From positions 4,739,155-4,803,154 of the forward strand of contig CM034137.1 in NCBI GenBank assembly GCA_019914995.1: a DNA stretch of 64,000 nt, given 5' to 3'. Made by a program: the position numbers and the translations under genes. Origin of the DNA: Acanthochlamys bracteata (Eukaryota; Streptophyta; Magnoliopsida; Pandanales; Velloziaceae). The notes below the pieces were generated by a model that worked only from the letters and a program-made list of their open reading frames with translations, was not told the DNA's origin and did not search any database. Of this stretch, positions 36,501 to 46,971 are shown piece after piece (the stretch's first letter is position 1; each line of letters opens with the position of its first letter).

Positions 36501-38849
36501 TATAGAATCACACATAACATAGATTTGAGTTGATGCATTATCAAGTTTTGAGTAAGGATTGTCTTGATCATGAATTTCTCCTACATTAACAGAATTATCC
36601 TGAAGAATGATATCTGTTTTCAATTGGTCAACAACATCAATACTGAAACAATCACCTAAATCCTCAGGAAATTTCATTGCATTAAAAACCTTAAACTCAA
36701 CAGTTTTACCTTTAATAGTCATAGTGAGTGTTCCTTCTTTAACATTTATCTTAGTACCAGCTGTAGCCATAAAAGGTCGACCTAAAATGATGGGTAATTC
36801 CTTTCCAGGTCGTGGTGTGTCTTCCATATCTAAAACAACAAAATCAGCTGGCAAGATGAATTCATCAACTTTCACCAATACATCCTCAAGAATGCCACTA
36901 GGAACCTTTACTGAACGATCAGCAAGTTGTAAAGTCATAGAAGTTGGAGAGAGTTTGCCCAATCTTAGCTTAGTATAAACTGAATAAGGCATAAGATTTA
37001 TACTTGCTCCCAAATCCAATAATGCCTTCTCAAACTTCACACTTTCTATGCGGCAGGGAACAGTGAAACTCCCTGGATCTTTGAATTTTGGTGGTAGTTT
37101 TCTTTGAAGCACTGCACTTACCCCTTCAAAAAGAGCAACCTGTTCATGCTCTTTAAATCTCCTCTTATTAGTGCATAAGTCTTTTAAGAACTTAGCATAC
37201 GCTGGGATTTGCTTAATTACATCTAATAGAGGGATATTAATTTCTACCTTTTTAAACATCTCCATAAAATCCTTTAGCTGATCCTCTTTCTTAGAAGACA
37301 TGAGGCGCGAAGGAAAAGGAGCTTTAGGCACATAAGGTGGGGGTTCAGTATAGGTAATGTCAGAGGTGGATGTGGAACTTTTAAAATTTTTCTTTGAAGA
37401 TTCAGTATTTATATCTCTCACCTCATTGTCAACCTTTTTGCCATTTCTAAGTGTCATGATAGCTTTGGCATCTTCATAATTTCTAGGATTGAGTTCTAGT
37501 TGACTAGGAAATTTGCCTCTCTCACGTTCACTGACATGAGATGCAATCTGTCCAACTTGTGTCTCAAGCTTTGAGACAGCTTGTTGAGTTACGTACTGGA
37601 AGGTCTCAAGTTGAGAAAGGGATTGTCTTGTGGAGTTTTGAAATTCAAGCTGATTTTGCATCAGGGATTTCATGAGTTGTTGCAATTCATCGATTGGTTC
37701 CTTTTTAGGCTCAGTTCGAATAGGTGCTTGTGCTTGCCAAGGTTTAGAAATTGGATTTTGTAAATTCTTATTATTTGACCATGACAAATTAGGATGATTT
37801 CTCCAACAAGGATTATAAGTATTAGAAAAGGGATCATTCCTAGACTTTTGATAATTGCTAATTTGATTGGCTTGCTCTTGAACACGTTCTGGATATGAGC
37901 CAGTCAAAGGACAATTAAATGTCGTATGATCAATATTAGCACAAATTTCACAACCTTCTCCTCTAGAACCTTTGGATACAAGATTGGCAATCATGTCAAA
38001 CTTCTTCTCTAAAACATCAAATCTCGCATCAACACTAGTGGAGGAACCTATCTCATACACTCTTTTCTTTCCTACTCTACGATCTCTCGTATAATCCCAC
38101 TGTTGAGAATTAGCACTAAGTCGCTCAAACAACTCAAATGCTTCGTTCTCATTCTTATCCATCAGAGCACCATCACAAGCAGCATCTATAATTTGCCTGC
38201 TCTGATGTAAGACACCCTCATAAAAATGCTCTATAATTCTCCACTTCTCAAAACCATGGTGAGGGCATTTTTGTAACAAATCTTTAAAACGATACCATGC
38301 CTCAAAGAATAACTCACCATCTCTTTGCTGAAAATTCTGAACTTCCCTACGTAAGGCTTGGGTTTTCTGGACAGGAAAGAATTTTTGTAGGAATTTATGC
38401 GACAACTGATCCCAAATATTAATAAATTGTGCCTCAAGAGTATTGAACCAAGCTTTCGCTTTCTCCTTTAATAAAAAAGGAAAAAGACGAAGTTAGATTC
38501 CTTCATCCGAGACTCCATTAATCTTTAAAGTTGCACATATTTCATAAAAATTCTTAACATGAAGATAAGGATCCTCATTTGCTTTCCCATAGAAAGAAGG
38601 GAGCAGTTGAATCATGGAGGGTTTGATTTCAAAATATTGAGCAGTTATGTCAGGCAATACAATGCAAGAAGGTGTGGCATTGGTTTGGGGAAGGGAATAG
38701 GATTTCAAGGGTCTAAGAGGCCGATCAATTTCTTGGTTTTGGTCCATAATGTTCAGCTGATCTCTACACTCACGCCTAATTCTCCTAACAGTTCTCTCAA
38801 GCTCAGGATCAAATTCAAGAGATGATTGACCTCGAGAGCGGGTTATCAT
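33505..38849 (-). pseudogene. Athila gag-pol coding region
   Basis: Runs leftward. The gag N-terminus starts at 38849 (MITRSRGQSSLEFDPELERT). The gag core and a CCHC knuckle (CEICANIDHTTFNCPL, near 37920) lie in the long frame 34425-38405. It is followed by the aspartic protease (DLGASINLMPYSVY near 36990; ILGRPFMATAGTKINV near 36780), RT (SGVTVV near 36040, LDGYFGYNQIP near 35860, RRMPFGLCNAPATFQRCM near 35740), RNase H (FEIMYDASDYAIG near 35230 to VADHLSRL near 34890) and the integrase zinc-binding region. The integrase core and C-terminus fall in a second frame, 33505-34524 ([45 protein letters not shown]). About two breaks. Domain order is that of Ty3/Athila. Confidence 0.93.
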
Positions 38850-38990
38850 GCACTAATGCAAAACCTAAAAGTGAAACGCAATGATAAAGAAACTCTAAAT
38901 GCAAACAAATGCAAAACAAAATGCAAATCTCAAGCAAACCTAAATGATCTAAGAGAGACTAAACTGAATCAAAGTTAAGCAAAATCAATT

Positions 38991-39007
38991 CCCCGGCAAT
39001 GGCGCCA
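38991..39007 (-). other. Athila primer-binding site, tRNA-Asp type
   Basis: TGGCGCCATTGCCGGGG on the minus strand matches the complement of the 3' end of plant tRNA-Asp at 16 of 17 bases and lies six bases inside the 5' LTR. Confidence 0.9.
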
Positions 39008-39013
39008 AAAACT

Positions 39014-40284
39014 TGGTGTGGCTAAAATCACCTAAGAAAACTTAGAGATTATATCCTAGTTTATCCCGCAAGTGTACGGTTGTCGCCTACCGTTTAGCAA
39101 ATAACAGGTTCGATCCACAGGGACTGATGCTAACTCTAACTCAAAACTAATCTCATAAAATATGTAATAGAATGGAGATTTTTAATTAAACTACAAATAT
39201 GTATGAAAATAAAATAGTAATAATAATAAAAATAAAATTTTTAGAAAGAGAGGAGATAAGATAACTGAAATTTCAGAATCCGCTACTAGTGTCTATTGTT
39301 TGAGTCCTTAATCAAGTGTGAGTTTTATTATTGACTAATGTGAAGATTTCGTACCTAATACTTTGGTCCAGTCCTTAGGTCAGATTTCAATTATGATCCT
39401 AACTTTGGTCCAGTACAGAATTAAACAAGAGATGCATTAAGAATTGCGAAATCAAAAATCATGCAATCATATTCTCTTTGGTCCAGAAAACACTAATCAC
39501 AGTTATTAATCCTAAGCTCTTTTATTATGTTTCGATTGGTCCTCGCAAACATAATTAGACAAATAATTCAAAGTTCAAACTCAATATTGATCAAGCATTT
39601 AAATTCAAAATCTAAATTTTAATTAATACAAAGATTAACAACTCACAAAATATTCAACTATTATTAATCACAATAATGTTTAAGAATCCAAACAATTTCA
39701 CTAAGGTTTCATCTAAAATTTCAGTCAAGATGTTTAGCTACTCATAGAAATAATACAAGTAATAAAATTCATTGAGATAAATAGGAAAAAGAAAGAAAAT
39801 CAAATCTGGTTGGTTGTTGCTTTGACCGCCGTCAAGCTCTGTCCCCTTTCTCGGCCTTTTCTTTCCTCTCCTTTCTTCCTCTCTTTTCTTTCTCTGGTTT
39901 CTTTCCCCTCCTTCTTGCTGTCTGCCGCCGCCAGCAAGAAGAAATTCCTTCTCTTCTTCACCTGCAGCCGCCCAGAAAAACTTTTTTTTTCTTCACGTGG
40001 GGATGAGGGAGGAGATTAGGGCTTTCATTGGCTCACGTAGGAGCATTTATTGATGTTGGGCCTAATAAATAGCAAAGTCCATATGACTTAATTATTTATA
40101 TTTTCTTTGCTGCTCCAAATCTTCACTCTTTGTCTTTAGTCTCATTAGCTCTTCTACATTTGTTCAACTTGTCTTCTTATCTAACATCCAAAAAAATGTA
40201 AGAAAATTTTAGCTCATTAATAAATAAATCAATATATAATCATGACCAAAATATTATTATAAAGCATATAATTATATCTTTATC
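39014..40284 (-). repeat. Athila 5' LTR
   Basis: 1271 bp, aligning with 30364-32073 except for the nested MITE and small gaps. It ends next to TAAGA on its outer side. Confidence 0.93.
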
Positions 40285-40289
40285 ATAAG

Positions 40290-40785
40290 ATTATAGTCTT
40301 GTCGATTCAACTTCCTAAACCCCTCATCTTATATAAAGCGTTAAAAAAGATTTCGGAGATTATTCGCAGCAGATCATTCATCAGAGTTTATGACTAAAGA
40401 CTTCCAGCTCGTTTGACATTGCGTTTGAAAAAAATAACTTTTTAATTTTTATTTATATTTTTTAATATATATTTTATAATTATATAAAAATTTATTTAAA
40501 AATTTAAAAAATATAGAAAAATTTTACGTAATTTAATTTTTTTATTTCATATTTTTATTAATTTTTAGAATAAAACAAATAGAGCTTATTTCTTAAAAAT
40601 AATAAAAATATTTTAAATTTTAAAAAAATTTTATTTTATAAGCACTTCTAAATGCCCCTTTCGTTAGGTAGTGCTTATCTTAGATTGATTCTATATTTTT
40701 TAAAGTAATAATTATGCTCACCGTTTGGGAACAAGTTTTTCTCCTACATTTTAGTTTATTTCATGCTTTTGAAAGCTAGTAGTGA
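40290..40785. mobile_element. Flank with a Tourist-like AT-rich MITE (about 40418-40658)
   Basis: Within this gene-free stretch, 40418-40658 has ends ATTGCGTTTGAAAAAAATAA and, complemented, GGGGCATTTAGAAGTGCTTA around an AT-rich centre, matching the ends of the element at 53058-53278. Element limits are uncertain by several bases. Confidence 0.5.
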
Positions 40786-41009
40786 TAGGGGTGGCAAATT
40801 TCGACCAGATTCAAAAACCCAACCCAAAATCAATTTGAAACTGACGGGTTGGGTGAAGTCTTAGTCGAATTCGGGTCGATCTGAAAATTTTAAATAGATT
40901 CGGATCTGATTCGAATTGACCCGAATTTGATCCGTTTAATTCGTATAACTATTTATATAGTATATATTATTTGATAATTAGAAAATAATAGCAAAAAAAT
41001 TGAATTTAG

Positions 41010-41047
<38 letters not shown>

Positions 41048-41347
41048 CTTAATTTAACTAATTTTTATTTAATTTATAAATTTTATCGAAATTAATATTT
41101 TTTTAAATATATCATAATTAATAATTTATATATATTATTATTAAAAATTAATATTTATAATTTTTATTTAATAATTTAATTATTAAATGGGTCAATCGGA
41201 GTTTGATCCGGTTATAAATAGGTTGGATTAGAGTTGACAATTTTGATCCATATAAATAAATATATCGAGTTAGGATTGAACAATTTTGATCTAATTATTT
41301 TATGAGTTGACCTGGAATCGACTCAAAAATCCGGATTGCCATCTCTA
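40786..41347. mobile_element. hAT-type MITE, 562 bp
   Basis: Ends are TAGGGGTGGCAAATTTCG and, complemented, TAGAGATGGCAATCCGGATT, the common plant hAT terminus. The flanking octamers AGTAGTGA and GGTAGTGG match at six of eight positions, as for an aged 8-bp duplication. Contains an AT microsatellite at 41014-41042. No coding capacity. Confidence 0.75.
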
Positions 41348-41355
41348 GGTAGTGG

Positions 41356-43521
41356 GATGCTTCCGGAAACTATTGATACTTCATAATTAAAATGATAAAA
41401 TTATCCACTATTTATAAAATTTTATAATTCTACTTATACATTTTTCATTCAAAACTAAAAAGCTTTCTAAATAAAATTAACAAATATTGATAAATTTTAT
41501 ATAATAAGTTTTAGATTATTAAATTGGAATACATGATAGTTTTAAATTTTCTTTCAATTATTAAGGACAATACCAAGCTTTTGTTTTGAGGAACAACCAA
41601 TACAAACTTTATTCCAATTAGAACTCGTTTTATTGCAATGGTGCCCAAATCTGTCATTTGCAAAGAAGTGCAACTTTTTCATCATTGTTATACACCAAAT
41701 AGTATTGTGACGGTAGCTTATAACAGCAACGTTTAACGGGGCTTCTTCAGTAGTTACCAAACTTTGTCAAAATTTTTAAGATGCAAGAGCTCACTAATGT
41801 CTATGTTGGGCACGAACGGTTAAGATCATTCCTCAAAGGAGCAAACTTCAATATGTTCTAATAAAGATTTCACAATATAAATTCATTTAAAATCCTTCTG
41901 ACTTGAGCTGTTGGCAAGGTAAGGGCCCAACGAAACCCATACCGACACAAACATATGATTGCTTCTTGATTCCCTTGCCGCCGCTACCACCAGGTAGCCG
42001 GTCCCAGAAAGGAGAGAGAAGGAGGCGTCAGAAATACGGCACCGCAGCAGCGCAGATGGGGAACGTCAAATGGCTTCCAATTTTCACCACAGTAATCTTT
42101 AAATCATTACAAAATAAGGCTATAATTATCTAATTTTCATTGTATGATTGTCCCTCCTAATTTTGAAATCCGTAAAAATAGGTTTCTTCTATGTTTTTTT
42201 CTATTTACCCTTCCAATATTTTATTTCATGATTTTGTTCCTACTTTCTCAGGTTTAAGGTAATAGTTCTAATGCTCAAATTATAATGCTTCTTTTTAGTT
42301 GAACTCGAGTAGATTACAATAAATTCAGGAAGGAAATAGTACTCCAGGTAAAGTCACACCCTAACATCGCTCCTAGTTAATGCACTATGCCATGGCCAAC
42401 TTTCTTTTTCTTAAAGCAAATTGACAGTGTTTGGCGATAAATGTTTGAAATAGATGTTTATAAGCATGTTGTTAAACTTATTGGCGATCTTCTCTAACTG
42501 TTGAGTTATTATTGAACAAGGACGACAGATAACTACTCATCAACATTTAAGAATACTTTTAGGTGTGAATGCTTTTCAAAGCATGGTAGTTATTAAATCT
42601 TTTGAAGTTTTATTTTTTTCTTAAATAAAAATATTTGTAGGCTTTTCGCGAAGCGTCCAATTTTAGCGGTCATTTGGGAATAATTAAAAATAAAGCTTTT
42701 GAAAAAATAACTTTTTATGAAAATTTTAGAAACGAATTTGTTATATTTTACAATTAAAAGAAGTAATAGCTAAAATAATTTATAACTACAATATATTCGT
42801 ATTTTTTAAATTAAAAAAATAGAAAATTCTGTAGAAAACTTTTTAGAAAATGAGAACGTGAAGGAGATGAAATCCCAACAAATCCAAATATATAGAAAAG
42901 AATTACTATTTACTTGTCATCAAATGTGTGTAAGCTTCAATTATTTCTACTTGTGTAATTCTGAGTTCCGTTTGCCATCTTCCGTGAAGCACATGGTTCT
43001 GCTCGGATACTTTCCATTATCCACTTCTTCAACTTGCGTACGTGGTCATGCGAGTCAGTCTCGGGTCTCCAGAGGGGCTACCAAAGTGAAGTGTTTTGTT
43101 CCATAAGCCAACACATTTCGTATTTCTTAATTCAACTTAAAATCACATTATAGGCTCGAGGGATAAAACAATCATCCACTGTGAGGACTGAAAACGGATT
43201 CATTTTGCCAACTCACCCTATCTCTATGTTCATCAACGTATTTCTTGTTTTCATCTTCAATTTACCTACATTCCAACTAATTCAACAGAAAGAGAGTACA
43301 TCATCAAATGCTTCTCTCACTTTCATTGGTTACCTACCGCTCTTCAAGCCCACGTGTGATGTAGTTCTACATCCAGCTCTCTCTTTTCTCTCTTACACAA
43401 TTTTTATAGTACAGCAGTTTTTCTATTTCAGCTTCAAAGATTTTTGAAGTGCTCCATAGAGCTTGGAGGCACTCAAAAGCACATATGAAAGCATACTGCT
43501 GAAAGATTGTTCGCAAGAAAG
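41356..43521. other. Intergenic region and TLC-gene promoter
   Basis: No gene recognised. A GC-rich island at about 41930-42080 has a 76-codon frame without known domain. An AT-rich MITE-like block lies near 42660-42850. The last few hundred bases, rich in CT tracts (43375-43400), are the likely promoter and leader of the downstream TLC gene; TTTTTATAG near 43404 is a weak TATA candidate. Confidence 0.45.
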
Positions 43522-45233
43522 ATGGAAGATTACACCGTCAACTGGATTATAACTGGAACCGTCTTCTGGAGCTCTGCCTTCATCTTCATCAGGAAGGCCT
43601 TCCCAAAACGTTCTTACGATTTCTGCAACCGCATTGTTTCAACGGTACATGCTGTTGTTGCAGTTTGCTTAGCTTCTCTGTCGGTGCAGGACTGGAGTTG
43701 TCCTGTGTGTCCTCTAGCATCTCCGTCTTCTCATGTTCAGGTAAGTTATATAATTATCTTAGTTCTTCCGATGCATTCTATGAACCAAGTCTCTCATCAT
43801 TGAGATGAAGAAGATTATTTGTGAAGATTGTTTTCTAAAAGAACAACAATGCTTTCTTCAAGTTAATGTTTTCTATTTCTTTTATTTCAGATGAAGACAT
43901 TGGCTGTTACTTTTTCCTACCTGATCTACGATTTTATGTGTTGCCATTTCAATGAGAAAGTGAATTTTGATAATACTGTTCATCATGCGGTTAGCATTGT
44001 GGGTATTGGAGCAGGTCTTTACTACCAACGGGTAAGAAGTTCTTAAAAGAGTCTGCATTAACCCCTTCTTTTACTCCAAAAGAAAGTTTTCTGTATAATA
44101 CTGAACTATGTGATGTATGTTTCATATTGCTTTTGTAATAGTGTGGATCTGAACAGGTTGCTGCACTGTGGATAACAGAGATTTCCAGCCCTTTCCTTCA
44201 CATGAGAGAGATCTTGAAAGAGCTTGGGTATCGAGACACTGATCTTAACCTTGCTGTTGATGTGAGTATCTATAACATTTTATTTACAGAAATGAAAAAG
44301 ATGATATGCATAAAAACCTTTATAATATAGGATTATTGAAGAATTTATCTCAAGGGGAACAGCAACAGTAAACCTCTTAATTCTGCCACCGCTGACCACA
44401 AATTATGTTCACATTTTTCCCACAGACAAGAACCAGAAAATAATATAGTAGAATAACATACAGAATATACAAACTGTAAAAGCAAGTATTAACTAAAGGT
44501 AATTGTGCACAAATCTTAAAGCCGCTTTTGGGAGTGCATTCCGAAAAAATATTGTAATTTTTTCAGTTCACATTTTACTAATAAATTTTTATAATATATT
44601 TTTAAATTTATTTAAAATTTTAAAAAATATAAAAAAATTTATATTGTAAAATTTTATTATTATTTATTTTTATTTTTAATAAAAAAATAAAATTTATTTT
44701 TAAAATAAAAGAGAAATACTTTATTTTCAGAAAATATTTTTCATAAATATTCTCTAAAAAAAACGGCTAACGGAAACGTTTTCATCTGAAAAAGTAACAA
44801 AAATAAATAAACAAACTGCAAGTGGAAGCTGATGCCTGTTTAAACTTTCAGGTAATGTTTGCGGTCATTTTCTCATTTGCTAGGATGGTTGGCGGACCGT
44901 ATCTGATGCATCTCACATGTATAGCTGATAACCCACTTCTCATCAAGGTACTACTGCTTTTATCGTCAAACCCTAATGCTGTTGGATTCTTCACAAGGTC
45001 TCCATTATGTCTTACAGTTGCTTCTAGTTTTCATCTGTAACTGTTATCTGAACTTTTGAAAGTTACTTTATGAGAATTAGACGTACGGAATTTTATGAAT
45101 CGCGTCTTGATTTTTTATTTCGTTTCAGGGAATGGCGACAGGGCTGCAGCTGGTCAGTGCATTCTGGTTCTATAAGATTTTAAGAATGGTGAGGCACAAG
45201 CTAGGCAAGAGGATGACAGCAAAGGCAGGATGA
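43522..45233 (+). CDS. TLC-domain (TRAM/LAG1/CLN8) multi-pass membrane protein, five exons
   Basis: Exons at 43522-43740, 43891-44031, 44142-44261, 44852-44947 and 45129-45233, all with GT-AG introns in phase 0, give an uninterrupted 226-residue protein ending in TGA. It matches the plant TLCD4/TMEM56-like group (similar from memory to Arabidopsis At1g31300 and At4g19645). Visible features: first membrane segment at about 8-25; SVQDWSCPVCPL before the first splice; SYLIYDFMCCHF (83-93); the His-His pair of the TLC domain at 104-105 (NTVHHAVSIVG); EISSPFLHMREILKELG (133-149); further membrane segments at about 161-178 and 195-212; and a basic C-terminus. The ATG at 43522 is chosen because it begins the conserved N-terminus; an upstream in-frame TTG at 43507 is not a likely start. 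TLC proteins are membrane proteins implicated in lipid handling, but the substrate of this subgroup is not established. It lies tail to tail with the glycosyltransferase relic, 251 bp away. Confidence 0.93.
44330..44830. other. Repeat-derived AT-rich insert in TLC intron 3
   Basis: The 590-bp intron between exons 3 and 4 is much longer than the other introns (110-181 bp). Its 44515-44790 part starts GCCGCTTTTGGGAGTGC and ends near AACGGCTAACGG around an AT-rich core, resembling the Tourist-like MITEs in this window. The inverted pairing of the ends is imperfect. Confidence 0.5.
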
Positions 45234-46971
45234 TCAGATGAATTTTAGGAAGTACCAAGTACAAGCCTTCAAGAACTTCAGAGATCACAACTTATTGCAC
45301 TATTTTAGGGCTAGCAACAATGATGACGAGATTATTGATAAGTATATGAGAACCTGAAAAATTCTTTGTATCATATGAAATTTTATTTCTAATATTACAC
45401 CAGTTGAAGCAGTTGCTTCTGCTACCCGCAAGAATACACAGTTGACCTTCTCGTAACCACACACCAGTTGATTCTTGAAGAACTTCAAACAGCTGCAATT
45501 CTCTCAGCCATGTCATATTCCATGAACCTATCTTTCACTCTCTCATAGCCTTTCCTTCCCATTGTCGCTATCTTCTCAACATAGGTAGCAATCTTAACAA
45601 TGTTTCTGGCAAGGAACATGACACCATCCTTCCCTGCGGATGCAGAAGGCCTGTTGATCCATTTACTACAATCTCAGTGGTGCCACCTGCAGCAGTACCC
45701 TGGAAAATTTTTGAAGAAAAATATGTCAATCCCTGAAACTTCCCCTGATATAATTAACACTCATAACCTCTTAAGTAAAAACGAAACAACTAAGGAGGTT
45801 GAGACGCAGACACTACATTATCTCAAGTAAATTTGAAATATTGAGGATATTTGATAGTTCTGCAGGTACAGAAGGACTGCAAACTATCACAGTCAACAAT
45901 CACAGCGACTCAATGTAAATATTCACTAGCATGCTTAAAGACATCAATGGGCAAGAGTAGATATCTTCATGAATGCTTGAATAAGCTAGATCACTTGCTC
46001 ATTAGTAAGAGAGAAAAATGCATGGCAGTCACTAAGAGCAAATTTTAGGATGCTGAGTTAAAAAGTACTTGTAAAACTTGGATAAGATATAGATTACCAA
46101 TTAACTGTTATCAAGATAGTTAAAGAGGAAGAAAAGCTTCCAGTACAGGCAACTGAAATGCGCTTCAATGGGTATCCTCCCAAAGCACTCCCCTTGAGCC
46201 AGGACAAAAACCGAAAGATAAAGTTTTAGCTTGAGGACTGACTATTATGATTCTGTTAGCACAACAATCGAAGTTAATAGGGAAACAAAATTCCTTGCAG
46301 GCCTATAAAAATAACATAATTAACTACCGCATAATGTAAATGAAACAAAATTATCATTTACAGGATCCAGACACTTAATTGATCACCGGTACATGACATT
46401 AAAATGCAAATTGAAGTGAAGTCTATCAGGACTCTTGGGGAGGGTACTGGAAAAAACTGCAGTCCTCCTAACTCAGCATTAAATAAAGTCTCTTCATAAT
46501 TGCAGACTGTTGCAAGTTGCACCATTGGAGAAGATGAAAGCATACAAACACTGATCAAGAAGGACTAATTTGTCCAAAAAACCTCGAGCTCAGTAATCAA
46601 TGTATTATTACTCCAGACAGAGAAAAGCAACTATAAAACTATTAATCCCCAAGAATAACCATGAAAAAAAGGGCGAAAGTTATTATATGAAACTAAACGC
46701 AGGGACTGACCTGGGAATTCTGGTCTATAATGTCGATAGCAGCCAAGTAGGGAACCACTGTCAAAGTTTTGTTGACAAAGTGAACTTGATTCTTTAATTC
46801 CTTTCTTCATCATAGTCTCGCAATACCATTTCAAATTTAGTCTGGGAACTCATATCACTTCCAACAATGACACCATGCATCGACGGAATTTGTAACTTCT
46901 GAGCTTGAATCAATTGTCAGCTTTCACGAATGCTTGAAGAAACAAATCTTGTCCCTTTCCTTGTGAAACAC

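Larger units (their letters stand above)
30364..40284 (-). mobile_element. Athila-lineage Ty3/gypsy LTR retrotransposon
   Basis: A 9.9-kb element on the minus strand with two LTRs (39014-40284 is the 5' LTR, 30364-32073 the 3' LTR), an exact 5-bp target duplication TAAGA (30359-30363 and 40285-40289), a tRNA-Asp primer site, a polypurine tract and gag-pol in the order gag, protease, RT, RNase H, integrase. LTRs begin TGATAA and end CACCA in element orientation. The LTRs differ by a few percent by eye apart from a nested insertion, so it is relatively young. The coding region is nearly open, with about two breaks; the copy looks structurally complete but not whole in coding capacity. No env-like frame was seen in the 1.4 kb between integrase and the 3' LTR. 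Confidence 0.95.

Noticed and set aside
35455-36978. Plus-strand frames of 92 and 123 codons
   Set aside because: They lie exactly antisense to the protease and RT coding region of the Athila element and have no domain of their own.
41903-42133. GC-rich 76-codon frame
   Set aside because: Low-complexity Pro and Arg runs, no domain, no splice partner; more likely a former leader or promoter island.
43507-43521. Upstream in-frame TTG as start of the TLC protein
   Set aside because: Plant initiation at TTG is unlikely and the conserved N-terminus begins at the ATG at 43522.
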